A stretch of 64,000 bases of DNA, from the NCBI GenBank assembly GCA_965153455.1, contig OZ234499.1, positions 11,838,271-11,902,270 of the forward strand, given 5' to 3'. This DNA is from Sphagnum compactum (lineage: Eukaryota > Bryophyta > Sphagnopsida > Sphagnales). The notes below the pieces were generated by a model that saw only the letters and a list, made by a program, of their open reading frames with translations, ran no database searches and was not told the DNA's origin. Below are positions 1-11,330 of the stretch, in pieces (the first letter of the stretch is position 1; every line of letters starts with the position of its first letter). A program made the translations under genes and the position numbers.

Positions 1-734
1 TACTACTACATGCGATAGCTAACAATGGTGAATTGCCAAGTCCTTGAGTCACTGACAACCGATGGCAACCATGTGAAAGAAATTCTTGCTGCTGCAACAG
101 TTAGAACATTTCTAAATTGTCTGTTGTGGTGAATTTAAATTTAACCTAAATCCATTTTGCAATTCTCAATTTGCTGATTACAGGATCTGTCAAGAGCCAT
201 AGATTGTGTTGTGTCACGACAGGCACTGTCAATTTTCATTCTGCTGATGGTAGTCATGATCAATGATTTTTTTTCTCTCTGTTCCAATCCCAATCCCTCA
301 GGCACAACAACCCAGCAGATCTTCAAATGCTAAAGAAATACATATCAGCTGCAAATTATTTTTGCCTTTCACTGCTACTTTCCCTAATTCCGGCGGGGGT
401 GGGGGGGGGTGGGGGGGGGGGGGGAGGAAATGAAGGGGGGGCTAAGGGGGGAGGAGCAAAGAGTCAAGCTCCAAATCCAGATCTGGTGGGCAGGTGTCTC
501 TAGAGCACAGGGGGATGAGTGATGAGCGATGAGTGTGGGTGATGGGGTGTAATGGGTGTTGGGGGATCTTGTTGAATTGGAGAGACAACAAAACCCACAC
601 CTGGAAAAGAGAAATGAACTCAAAAGAAAGCTTTGGGTGGGGTGGAGAAGAAAAAAAATTGTCGTTTTGGGTGTTGGGTGAGAGGAGAGGAGAGGAGAGG
701 AGAAGAGGGGAAAGAGAGTGGGGAAAACCAGTAC
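1..734 (-). other. Intron 1 of the VPS13-type gene (partial)
   Basis: This segment follows the splice donor of the VPS13 first exon on the minus strand. I could not find the expected second exon (chorein-domain continuation), so the intron appears to run past the window edge. It contains a strongly G-rich stretch at about 392-450 (C-rich on the gene's sense strand), with several uninterrupted G runs, and a GGAGA simple repeat near 680-705. Open frames crossing the donor are simple-sequence read-through and not coding. Confidence 0.6.
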
Positions 735-831
735 CTTGCCATACACTGATCTTGAGAGCTTCTTTAGAGAGTCCCTTGACATAATTGCCAAGGTACTTCT
801 CCAGATAATAAGCTACATGCTCTTCCAACAT
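735..831 (-). CDS. VPS13: VPS13-type lipid-transfer protein, first coding exon (partial)
   Basis: The exon encodes 32 residues plus one base and ends at a GT donor (734-733). It starts at a true ATG (831-829) with the N-terminal chorein signature: MLEEHVAYYLEKYLGNYVKG, followed by LSKEALKISVWQ. This closely matches the N-terminus of plant VPS13 proteins, where the same residues are followed by a glycine and a GDVEL-type segment; the phase-1 donor after the glutamine codon is consistent with that. VPS13 proteins are very large rod-like lipid-transfer proteins working at membrane contact sites; the N-terminal chorein segment caps the lipid groove. Only the first exon lies here, so completeness and paralogue cannot be judged. 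The identity rests on a short but highly characteristic motif. Confidence 0.82.
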
Positions 832-1274
832 CTTGTCCTGTCGCCTGTTGTGTTGTGTTCAGGCACAATAGAAAGGAAAGAAAAAAAACACAACAAAACC
901 CCTACTACTTCTTCCTCTTCTGCTGTCCAAAAAATCCACATCTCATCATGATGATGATGATGAAGACGATGATCCAGGAAGAGGGAAACAAAACAAAACA
1001 AATCCCAATAAGCTCCACAAAACTCGCACCACAATGAACCGTTGCAAAGAATTCTTGCAACAAAACACTCCAGACTCTTGTACTACAAACCCCCCAAAAT
1101 TTCCCACCGCCACCAAAACAAATCCAGCACCAGAATGGGACTCAAATCTATCAAGGTTGCAAAACTCTCCTCTTCCTTGCAGAAGAAGAGTTCGTGTTCT
1201 TCTTGGTCGAGACCGCAGCGGCATAGCGAACACACAAGAAAGACGCTGCTGCGGCTGTCCTCCCGTGCCGCCAC
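832..1274 (-). promoter_or_regulatory. 5' leader and proximal upstream region of the VPS13-type gene
   Basis: This is the region immediately upstream of the VPS13 start codon on the minus strand. It is less AT-rich than the surrounding DNA and includes an ATG/GAT simple repeat near 947-970. It probably holds the 5' untranslated leader and core promoter. I see no convincing TATA box or defined transcription start. Several overlapping short ORFs here on both strands look like noise. Confidence 0.4.
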
Positions 1275-1340
1275 GGTAACCGCACGGTTACGGCATGGTG
1301 ACCGCACGGTAGCGGCGTGGTAACCGCACGGTAACAGGGG
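1275..1340. repeat. Three tandem 22-bp units upstream of the VPS13 gene
   Basis: Three consecutive units start at 1275, 1297 and 1319 and share the core GGTRACCGCACGGTWRC. The first unit contains the inverted motif GTAACCG-CA-CGGTTAC. The units are GC-rich islands in AT-rich DNA, about 445-510 bp upstream of the VPS13 start codon. They could be a small array of protein-binding sites or a minisatellite. Confidence 0.85.
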
Positions 1341-1480
1341 ATCGGTTTAGTCTACTACTACGGTTGAACTTCGTAGGTAGTAACCTTTTTCTTTAATTGG
1401 CGAAGTTAGAGGTTTTCAATCGCCATAAATGAGGGGAAAAGTTACTTAAAACGCCATTTTCCTGTATTAGCTTCTGAGTG

Positions 1481-1582
1481 TGTAGCCAAAAATATAGAAC
1501 GATGATTAAAGTTGTGTACTTTCATAAATGGTGTATAGCCATATTTGGCTAAATGTTCTTATGGATGATCGCCACTTTGGCA
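1481..1582 (+). repeat. Dispersed foldback repeat, copy 1
   Basis: It begins TGTAGCCAAAAATATAGAA and ends ATGATCGCCACTTTGG. It carries the internal inverted motif TAGCCATATTTGGCTA, and TAGCCAAA at the start faces TTTGGC at the end. Related sequences occur at 18,737-18,865 and 60,121-60,236, with a fragment near 8,940-9,010. No coding capacity is visible, so this looks like a short MITE- or SINE-like family. Confidence 0.65.
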
Positions 1583-1874
1583 CCCAAAACAATTAAATAA
1601 AATTAATACTACTATTACTAGGTAGGTACCTAGTGCTAGTAGGCCTAGCTAACCGTGCGGGAGAAGCTGTAGGTAATAGTCGGTTAGGAAAACGTCCTGT
1701 TCACATTTACAAGTGGAAATGAACCCAGACTGGCCGCGATTTTTAACCTGCGAATGACCGCCACGTGGACTTGTTCTTGGTCAGTCTGGGTCCTGCCACG
1801 TAGTAAAGTCCTCGCACTTCTACGCGCCATACTCATTGCTGCCACGTCGCCAGCGTACTTTGAAAGTTTTCACA
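1583..1874. other. Intergenic, GC-richer segment
   Basis: This non-coding stretch includes TAGG-type short repeats (1,617-1,645) and a G-box core CACGTG within GCCACGTGGA near 1,760. A further CCACGT occurs nearby. No ORF or RNA gene is recognised. Confidence 0.4.
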
Positions 1875-2264
1875 CTACATGATATATGAAAATTGAGTAC
1901 CTTTTATTTCTTTTTTATTTCTTTTTTTTGAAAAGTCCCAATTTTATTTTATTTTATATGTAGATCATTTATTTACTTATTTATTTATTTACATTATTTA
2001 CGTTATTTATTATTTATTTTATCTATATTATTATATTATGGTTACATGTGTGCAACCCACACTAGCTAACTACATGATATGAAAATTGAGTACGTTTTAT
2101 CTCTTTTTCTTTTTCTTTTTGAAAAGTCCCAATTTTATTTTATTTTATATGTAGATCATTTATTTACTTATTTATTTATTTACATTATTTACCTTATTTA
2201 TTATTTATTTTATTTATATTATTATATTATGGTTATGTGTGTGCAACCCACACTAGCTAACTAC
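1875..2264. repeat. Tandem duplication of a ~193-bp AT-rich unit
   Basis: Unit 1 covers 1875-2069 and unit 2 covers 2070-2260. Both start CTACATGATAT and contain GAAAAGTCCCAATTTTATTT and the TTATTTA-rich tract. Both end with GTGCAACCCACACTAGCTAA, and a third start (CTACATG) follows at 2261. The two units differ by only a few changes and a short indel, so the duplication is fairly recent. Confidence 0.9.
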
Positions 2265-3778
2265 ATGTCTCTCACATGCACTTTTGATTTGTGGATGTTT
2301 ACAATAACACATGATGTGTTTATTATGGTAATCAACTTCTTGTCTAACATGTTACATGTTAACAATTGGGAGCCTAAGCATGTGACAATTGGCTTATCTG
2401 AGGTCAAATACCCTTATCTTAGATAATTGTCAGGTAAACCCTAAGCATGTGACAATTGGCTTATCTGAGGTCATTACCACCAATGGTGTAGCCATGGCTC
2501 CCAAACTACGAAAAATCCTTGACAAGTTTGCCCTTAACGATAAGATTTTTGCATATGTGAAGGTCATTACCACCAATGGTGTAGCCATGGCTCCCAAACT
2601 ACGAAAAATCCTTTGACAAGTTTGCCCTTAACGATAAGATTTTTGTAGGAGGACAGGAGGGTTAATTTGCAATCCTATGCAATAACTTTTATTTATGCAG
2701 TGGTGTTGTGTAAAACTCTGGGCGTGTTGAAACCATTTCATGGCTCTTGCTTTGGGCATGTTTTATCCAAGGTCTACCAATACACAACAATAGATGAAAA
2801 AATGGTTCAAGGACTAATCAACGCATTTATAAAAGGTGTGTAAACTGATATCTAGAAATATATTACATGGTTGAAAAATTTGAACAAAGGAATACATGTT
2901 TAGGAACAAGTTTGCATAAGTACAGATTGAGGAATAGAAAATTAAACATGCATATCAAAATTAGGGTACGTGACTTGCTTCTTACATTTTTTTCTTCCAT
3001 TTTTTGTTCAATTTTTTTGTTTTTTTGTTTTTTTTTGTTTTTTGTTTTTTTTTTTTGTCTTGCATTTTGGACTCATGGTAAGGGGTTATGTGTATTTTTT
3101 TGAACTATTTGTAGGTTTGCAAGCCAAGTCTTGTTCTTCCAAGATGCATTGACATTATGGGGTGTTATTGCCAAATGTTATAATCAACAATTATACAAAA
3201 CCGCATACATTTCTCCAAGGATTTGGGCAATTTGTGAAATTGTTGTGAAAGTTTTGAATCATATTGTGATCAGTTATGTTTTGAATCAAAGTTAAGGGTG
3301 TTGGCATTGGTTTCTTGGAGATGTCATACACTACATCATTTTTACATATTGTGACCTTCACCAAGATCTTGCATTTATGACTACTCTTGATAACTTGGTA
3401 GACTTCAAAGCTTTTGTTTCTTTTAAATCAAGAATTGGAAATGTTTGTTTATCACATGAAACATGTGTTGGATGTTCTGGACCATTTCCTTCTTTTTTTT
3501 ACTTGAATTTTTTTTAATGGGTCACAATATATTTAACATTAATGTTAGATCCCAAATTTAAGTCCATGTGTTTTGTGTGCATTTATGTGGGTCATGAGAA
3601 TGCATCAGTTATAATTGTTGCATATGATGAACAAATGTTGTTACCTTTGTTGATGGGGGTCTACAAGTCATTGATGCCACTTATTGAAAAATTTCAAACA
3701 TTTGAATCCTTAGATGGTGGTTGTCTTAGAGATATATTTCACCATTATAATGTTACAATTCATGATTTTTCTTACTAA
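2265..3778 (+). pseudogene. Degenerate hAT-like transposase remnant
   Basis: Fragments in changing frames recall plant hAT/BED-type transposases. About 2,280-2,400 reads like FDLWM...HDVFIMVINFL followed by EPKHVTIGLSEV. About 2,480-2,560 reads GVAMAPKLRKIL and DKIFAYVK. About 3,542-3,778 reads MLDPKFKSM and YDEQMLLPLL, a segment usually near the C-terminal dimerisation region. Stops and frameshifts occur throughout, and the middle (2,650-3,540) is mostly unreadable. Two internal tandem duplications (67-bp and 93-bp periods) also disrupt it. No terminal inverted repeats or target-site duplication were found. It is clearly non-functional, and the superfamily assignment rests on remembered motifs. 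Confidence 0.55.
2373..2646. repeat. Two nested tandem duplications inside the hAT-like remnant
   Basis: A segment beginning CCTAAGCATGTGACAATTGG starts at 2373 and again at 2440 (67 bp apart). A 93-bp unit beginning GGTCATTACCACCAATGGTG starts at 2469 and again at 2562 and is almost identical, differing by an inserted T in the second copy. The near-identity implies recent duplication in an already dead element. Confidence 0.9.
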
Positions 3779-5902
3779 GTTTTCTAATCAAAAAGTACCC
3801 CAAATGACAAGCGTAAAAAAAAACCATTTTGTCAATTTAGGAAAAATTGATTTGGACTTGCCAACTTGATTGGGTAGTTAATTTGGACCTTGTTGTTTTA
3901 ATTAATAGAGTAATTAACTATTTAACTAGTAGACAATGGACCATTTGATGGGTCGAATCTATACTTAAATTAAAATTATTTTATGGATTATTATTTTAAA
4001 AATTAACAAGCATGTACATTAGTAGGTAGTAAATAAATTTAAGAAGGTTGAAAAAAGGCACAAGTAAATAGTTGTTAGCTTAACATAGCTAGGCTACCTA
4101 ACTCATAACATAATATGACCTCATCTCACTAAACTATTTTAGTCTAACTTACCTACCTTAACCCTTTAAGCATGCACATAATTTACAAGTATTAAAAATT
4201 AAACCTTCTACCTTGACAATGATAAACCAAGTCCTCATGAATGGACTACACCATCAAAGGTGTTCAACTTTTGTCAAGTTTTTTATTTCGCATATTAATT
4301 TCACATAATTAAACAGAATGGCCCAACCTAAACAACACATAGTGGTTTAAAATAAACTAAATTTAATGTCTAAACCTAATGGTTAAACATAGTGGTTAAA
4401 TTTTAGCTTAACCTTTGCTTAATTTAATGGCCAAACATAGTGGTTAAACATTGGTTATTTACCTTGGCTTTATTTAATGGCTAAACAAAATGGATAAACC
4501 TAGTTGATAAACCCAATGTTTAAATTTCATGATTCAACTTTGGCTAAACCTAACACAAGAAAAAATCTTGTCTTTTTTTTATACTCAAATTCATTAGGTT
4601 TTGTGTGAAATATGACAAAATTGACTAATATGCAACTTGTATGGTTTTCAATAAAAAGGACTAGTTGATTAGAACATTTTTAATGAAATATTTTTTAGTC
4701 ATTTTGGATAGTCACCTGTTGCATTAGATCATTTCTAATTTAAAAAATTATGACATGGATATACAAGGTCCCAAAGTAATATAACATGGAATAATGTGCG
4801 ACGTCATCATATTAAACAATCATTTCTAAAAATATATTATGGAATCATGGATTACGTTTTTTGTCATGACATGTAGTGACAAATTTACATGCCAAGAAAA
4901 AAAATTGAAGTTTTTTTTTCAAATAAAATTTTGTCGACAAAAATGTTTCAACATTATTTAAGCATGATGTACAAGTTTATGTATGTATTAATCATGATAT
5001 ACATGTTTGTAAGTTGGATTGGTACAAAATACATTAAAACATGCATCCATAAATGATTAAACCCAAGACCTCATGGAAACACACTAAGATTTAACCACCA
5101 AACCACTTCAACACTTTATTAATAAAGATGAAAAAGGTTAAGTTTATTACATTTGGCATGAAATTATTTAGAAAATTCAAACTTTAACATACCTTTTCTT
5201 TTACAAAATTTATTCAAATGCTATAAATGAAAATATGATCTTAAAGCTTATTCAATAATTTACTCAAAAACATTATTATAATTTACAATAATTAAATTTA
5301 CAATGTTAAAAAAAACTTAAAATAACATTTCATTAATAAATCAACAAATATATTTTTATTTAAATTGGATTTAAAATCTTTGTAAATTGAATGTTAAATC
5401 AAAAGTGCATTTATTAAGTCTTTTACAAAAATATTAGTACATAAAATTTGTTCATTATTCAAAGAATTGCAAAATTTTATTTTTGATTAGATTACTTTTT
5501 TATTTTTTAACAATTTTTGTTTAAATGGTAATCATCCATAAGAAAATTGCCACGATTGGTTATAGACAAATTGTGTAATTGGAAACCGATTTAAATCTTT
5601 CAATATTATGGTTATTTATAATATTTTATTATATATCTTCAATTTGGCCCCCCAAAAAATTCTTTCAAAGAAATCATTTTTTGATGTTATTATCCACTTA
5701 AATTGGCAGAAATTAATCATAAGAAAATATATGAATTAAGTATTAAATATAACCATTTAATTATCAATACCATATTTGTTTAGTAAGGTTCATCATACAT
5801 TAATACTAATGGTTGATTACATAACTTTGAAAAAAAATCATTACATACATTTTTTTTTAATGATGTAAAAATATATTTTACATTTGTTTCTTTTGTAAAA
5901 GG
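3779..5902. other. AT-rich gene-free region with TGGTTAAACA-type repeats
   Basis: No coding region is supported. From about 4,340 to 4,560 there is a degenerate tandem array built from short phrases such as AACATAGTGGTTAAA and AATGGCTAAAC. The same phrases recur at 10,100-10,290 and 11,330-11,490. The stretch 5,262-5,902 forms the left part of the first unit of a diverged ~1.2 kb duplication described separately. Confidence 0.6.
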
Positions 5903-8900
5903 CACTAGTAGAAAATGACCATTTTGCAACTACTACCTATGACTAATTTTTAGTTTCATAATAAAAATAACTTAATTTAATTATTATTGTAGCTAGTTAG
6001 TAGCCAAGGTTATCTATTTTATTTTTATTATTCATATTATTACTTCACTCATTAAAGCTATTTATGAACTGTTAAAGTAAATATTTTTTATTTTTTATTA
6101 ATATTTTTTTCCATTTGTATAATAATTTATTAGATTTCCATTCTAACTACTACAGTCATTATTATAAATAATAAAACTGAAAATAAAAATTATATATCAA
6201 TAACTGATTATAATCATTGACTAATTAATAATTAATAGAATACTAATAATAAATACTAAAACCATATATTAATATTTCTTGGTAGTTATTGTAATATTGT
6301 AATATTGTAATACTTCATAATCGATTATTTATAATAATGATAATAATGTAACAGGTAGCTAGCCTAGGTTAGTTACTTTATTATTATGTCATTTGTTGGA
6401 GCTAGTATGATTTATTATAATTAATGTTTTACTTTTCGATAAGTAAATAATATAATTCTTAATAAATACATTAGTCATTTGAAAATAATTTAATAAAAAT
6501 ATTTTAAAAATAGAAATTATTTCGATAATTATATAATTGTTTTTCCAATCATTCTAATGTCATCGTCATCATTATGATCATTATGTAATAAAATATTATT
6601 ATTAAAAAAATATTAAAAGATACTATTGAAATTTAGTTTTTTTACATGTAATTAATATTAACATATTATTTAATATTAATATATAATAAAAAATGTCATT
6701 TATAATAATTTTAAGAAATATAATAAGATGGTTTGGATAAACTTTTAATTTTGGCACGGTTTATTTGGTAAATAAGTTACATAAAAATTTAATATATCCA
6801 AAATATACACTAATTAATGTAATCATAATATTGAGGTCATTTATGCTAATAATAATACTTGAATGCACATGTAATATGGTTGTTCATATAGATTCAAAAA
6901 ATACATTTATAAATCCTAATACACCCAACTATATTCCTTAATATTCACAAAATATACCTTTGTGTACTCATAAAATTACAACTCACTAAATTGGTCATAG
7001 TTGCAATTAATGGGACATAAATTGTTTTTTTAGATGAAAATCAAATTAAATGTTGTTCGCATGGAAAGATGAAAATCCAAATAGTTACAAACTAGTTGCC
7101 ATATAATTGCAAAGATGACCAACACAAAAAATAATTGCAAAAATGTTCAAATGTAATTGCAAATAATTAATAGTCACATGCAGTTGCAAATAGAGTGGTT
7201 ACATTTTGGCCAATTTCTACTAGTGAAGAAACACAATTTGATTTGGTGAAATTTAGAATAGTTGGATTACCCCCTTTCCCCAACCAACATTTTTTTTTAT
7301 TTCCATTTTTTCTCATTTTCCAATTCTTGTTGGGAAAAAAATAGAAAAAATAGTGCAAATTCAAAAAAAATGTAAAGAACAAAAAAATTGCCAAAAAATA
7401 GGGATAAAAAATTTGAAAAAAAATGTTATTTAATAATTTTTTTAAAAAAATAATTTTAATAATTCCAACTGTAAACACATAAACAATTCCAACATCAAAT
7501 TTACTTGAAAACAAGTAAGCTCAATCTTTGAGATCATCACAAACCTTATTCAAGTTTTTTGAAAATTAAAACAAATATTAATGATTTAACCAAAGGTTTT
7601 TTGTGGCGAGTGTCCACCATTTTGCAAACATAAAAAGAACCATCAACATCAACAAAACATTTTTTAATATATATTTTATTTTAAAATGATAAATTCTTAA
7701 TTTCTTAAAATGATATAATTCTACAATGGGTTTGAGGACTTGTAATCAAAATATATAAATATTTTAATCAATTATTCATTCAAAAATAATTATCATGATT
7801 TATAATTTTAAAATTAAAATTAAAATTAAAATTAATAATTTGAGATTGGATGTTATGAATAAATCTACAAATGTTTTTTGCTTAAATTGACCTAATTTTT
7901 TGTAAATTCAATGTCAATTGAAGAATGCATTACTTAAAATTTTTAAAATTTTTATTTTCAATACATAGAATATGTTCAATTTTATAGAATTATAAGTTTT
8001 TATTTTCCTCAATATGATTAAATAAATTTTATTTATTTATTTTTGCGATGTTGCTAAAATGATAATCATTTATAAGAAAATTGTCACATTTGGTTATAGA
8101 CTAGTTGGAAAGTTGGAAAGTTTTTTAAATCCTTCAATATTATAGTTACTTACTATATTTTATTAACAAAATTTGACAATATATGTTTTAAATTTGACTC
8201 AAAACATTTCCAAAAAACCTTTTTCTAATGTTGTTCCCCCTTAAATTGGCAAAAATTGGCCATGAGAATAAACATGAATTAAGTAGTCAATATAATTATT
8301 TAATTATCAAGACCATATTTATTAACAAAATGAATCATACACTAATTAATTAATTAATTACTGAACTTTGAAAAAAAATCAGAACATATTATCATTATTT
8401 TAATAATGTAAGAATATATATATATATATATATATATATTTATTTTTAAAAGTTTAAAAAACTAATTTTCAGAATATTTGGTTTAAATAATTGAATCCCC
8501 CACCATTCCTCATAACAAACATGTTTGTTTAATTTCGAATTTTCCTAACTTGGCAATTCTTATTAGGAAAAACATTGAAAAACAATGTACACAACAAAAA
8601 AAATTGTCAAAAAATTGAGATCTCAAATTTGAAAGAAAAAAGGTAATTCCTAATGAGTAAAATTTTTTAAATAATTTTAATAATTCCAATGTCAAATTTA
8701 TTTGATTTTTTTTCAAGTTTAATCTTTGGGATGATTATAAATCTTATCCATTTTTTTTGAAAATTTAAACTAAATATGAATGATGTAACTAAATTTTTTT
8801 GGTGATGAATTTCTAGCATTTTGCAAACATAAGAAAAGGCCATCAACATCACTAAAATATTTTAGTTTATTTTTACATTTTCTAAATGATATAATTTTTC

Positions 8901-8950
8901 AATGTGTTTTAGGACTTGTACTCAAATATAAAAATATTTTAACAAATTTG
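5262..8950. repeat. Diverged ~1.2 kb tandem duplication, first unit split by a CACTA-type element
   Basis: Unit 1 comprises about 5,262-5,902 plus 7,226-7,780. Unit 2 comprises about 7,800-8,950. Shared landmarks in order: TAAGAAAATTG.CAC then GGTTATAGAC (5,540 and 8,070); ACTTAAATTGGCA or CCTTAAATTGGCA (5,697 and 8,231); AACTTTGAAAAAAAATCA (5,824 and 8,363); TTTTGCAAACATAA with CCATCAACATCA (7,620 and 8,819); GGACTTGTA.TCAAA (7,736 and 8,911). Similarity is clear but low, so the duplication is old. Neither unit encodes a recognisable protein. Confidence 0.65.
5903..7225. mobile_element. Non-autonomous CACTA-type DNA transposon
   Basis: The left end reads CACTAGTAGAAAATGACC, and the right end is its near inverse (...GGCCAATTTCTACTAGTG), the typical terminus of CACTA (CMC/EnSpm) elements. 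The flanking triplets are AGG (5900-5902) and AAG (7226-7228), an imperfect 3-bp target duplication. The right subterminal region (about 6,990-7,200) holds many TTGCAA/TTGCAAA motifs, like the subterminal binding repeats of CACTA elements. No transposase frame exists in its 1,323 bp, so it would need a helper element. The flanks read as one continuous unit of the surrounding duplication, which independently supports the boundaries. Confidence 0.72.
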
Positions 8951-10389
8951 TACTTTCATATATGGTTTATAGCCAAAACGTGGTTAAATTTTCTTATGAA
9001 TGATTTTGAAGAAGATTATAAAATTTTATATTTAAAAAAATCATTGATGTCATTGACATTACCATTTATAATTCATTCAGTTTTTTAAATGAAAATTTTT
9101 ATTTCATCTTTCAACATTTAAACAAAAACCTATAATAAAACAAGCTTGAAAAATTTGAGAAACCATGTTTAAAATAAAAATAATAAGTATAAAATATTGA
9201 TCATTTTTCATAATAATAATAATATTTAAAAATATATAGGGAAATGGAAATTTTTGAATTTTTTCAAATTACAAAAAAGAGAAAATAATAAAAATTAATT
9301 TTGGGGCTTTTTTGGGTGGCATCATGAACATCATAATAATAAACTTGCCCATGATACCTAAAACGAATTAAGGAAAAAATATACATTCTAATTTACATAA
9401 ATGTACAAAAATTTAATATATGAAAAATATATAATTTAGATGTTTACATGCATTATAGTCTTTACATGCATGAACATTTTGACCTATTCAATAACCCATT
9501 CACATATATATGTGAAATTTCCCAAAATTTTATACATCCATTTCAAAAAATTGTTGTGAGTGTAAAATGCAATTCATAAGTAGTGGATTTAACAACATTC
9601 GAAGTGAATGATTAAACTCAAGTGCATATATTAATAGTTCAAAAAATATGAAAATTTTGACTAATCCATTCAACTATGAATGTGAAACATTAAGTTGTTA
9701 TATGTGTTTCAATATATACTAGTAAGTGTAATATGCAATGTTTGAATAGTGGTTTTAATAAGTTCAAAGTGGATGATTCAACTCATGTAAAAATGTTGAT
9801 AGTTAAAGGAATGTTAAAAAAATTATTAACCCATATAATGCATTGTGTAAATAAAATTAACGTTATTTCAATTTCCACATCAACAATTTCAAATTATTAA
9901 ATAATTAAATAAGATCCAAATTATACTCATAAGTGAACAACATAATGAATGTACCAACTATGAATAATATTGACCATTAATTGATGTAATAGGTCACTTG
10001 CAAATTTAAAATGGTTAAATGTAATTGAAATGTAGTCACATTGAACAATAGTCACAATGTGTGGAGGTGGAAAGGACAAGATTTTTTTGTATGTAATGTT
10101 CAAATATAATGACTAACATGGGCTAAACATAATGATTAAACCTTGATTAAACATAGTGACTAAACTTAAGCTATACATAATGACTAACCCTAGGTTAAAT
10201 ATAATGCCTAAACTTAATGGTTAAACATAGTGATTAAACTTAAGCTAACCTTAGGTTAAACATAGTGACTAAACTTAGTCCCTTTTGAAAAGGCATAGAT
10301 TGCTTTTAGGAGAATATTTTAAAAAAACTACATGATCATTTTTTCACTAACAACCTTTCTGATTTACCTTTTCAATTTGTATTAAAGTC
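8951..10389. other. AT-rich gene-free region
   Basis: It holds a fragment of the foldback family (about 8,940-9,010, containing ATGGTTTATAGCCAAAACGT) and long AT-rich non-coding DNA. A degenerate array of phrases like TAAACATAGTGACTAAACTT lies at 10,100-10,290. No gene is recognised. Confidence 0.55.
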
Positions 10390-11330
10390 GTGTGCAAGGC
10401 TAGGTGTGAGTGCTTAATTATTAGTTCGCCTAATCATTCTTTTTTTTTCGTTTACCTTCATATGTTTTCTCTACCGCATTACGAACTAAGTTGGGTCTTT
10501 CCCATCCTTTGGTCCTTGGGGTGTCACACTATATTTGTAACCAACCGTTGGATCCTATGGGGATCCACCTTTTTTGTTGCGTGCATGGTGGGCAAAGGAC
10601 GACTTCACATGATATTGTGTGAAATGTTTTCGTGGGCATTACGAGAGATGCGAGATTTCATGTTTCCTGATAGTAAACCCATGTCCTTTCACCCCCCCAC
10701 CTTATAATTTTGGCAACGTCAAATTAACATTGTGTTATCAGTTGATGGTGTTTATAGATTGGTAAATGTTGTTATCGTTGATCCCACTTAAGATGATTTG
10801 GTTTCACAAGCTATTATTTCTTATGGGGTTATAACAATAGTTGCGACTCAAGTGAATGATGGTTTTTATTGAGATTAGTCCCTAGTGGACATGTTTCTCC
10901 CTCTAGTTATGAAGGTTTTCAAATGTCTACACTAGCAGGCATATGAATTCTTTCATTGATGTGCCAACATGACGTGGAGAGCGAAGGGTGCTAGAGGCCT
11001 TTTTTTCTTTGTTTTGTTCACATTTGATAGGTAGAAGGTGTTAGTGGCATTATAACATGTGCAGGTGGTTTCTATTTTGGGACATGCTATTATAATTAGT
11101 AAGGGTTCTTCTAGGGAAGGGGTCCTTTCAAGAGATCTTCCCTTTTCATTATTTGATATTTTTTCACAAAAAGAAGGGGTTCGAGAATTTGATGTTCCCT
11201 TTGTGGTTCACCTCCTTAAGTGTTTCTTTTGTTTTCTTGGACATGGGTCTTTCCATTTTGTTTTTTCCACTCAGGCCTTTTTTTGGGTGCTTTGATTTAT
11301 TTATGATTGGTAGGGTTTCATCATCATCGA
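10390..11330 (+). pseudogene. 3' fragment of a non-LTR retroelement (nuclease-like C-terminus), degenerate
   Basis: Read across stops and frame changes, about 10,590-10,860 gives VDGVYRLVNVVIVDPT and DDLVSQAIISYG. This is the same layout as VDIVITRNSFRTLANIVIAN in the larger element at 47.7-51.1 kb. Further down come LPLVMKVFKCLH, a conserved H-x3-CANM segment and a stretch starting VQVVSILGHAI. It therefore appears to be the 3' end of a second, older or divergent member of that family. Stop codons and frameshifts make it non-functional. No RT motifs lie upstream, so it is 5'-truncated. Confidence 0.5.

Noticed and set aside
442-734. Continuation of the VPS13 exon-1 frame beyond 735
   Set aside because: The chorein match stops exactly at a GT donor; the rest is Ser/Pro simple sequence read from intron.
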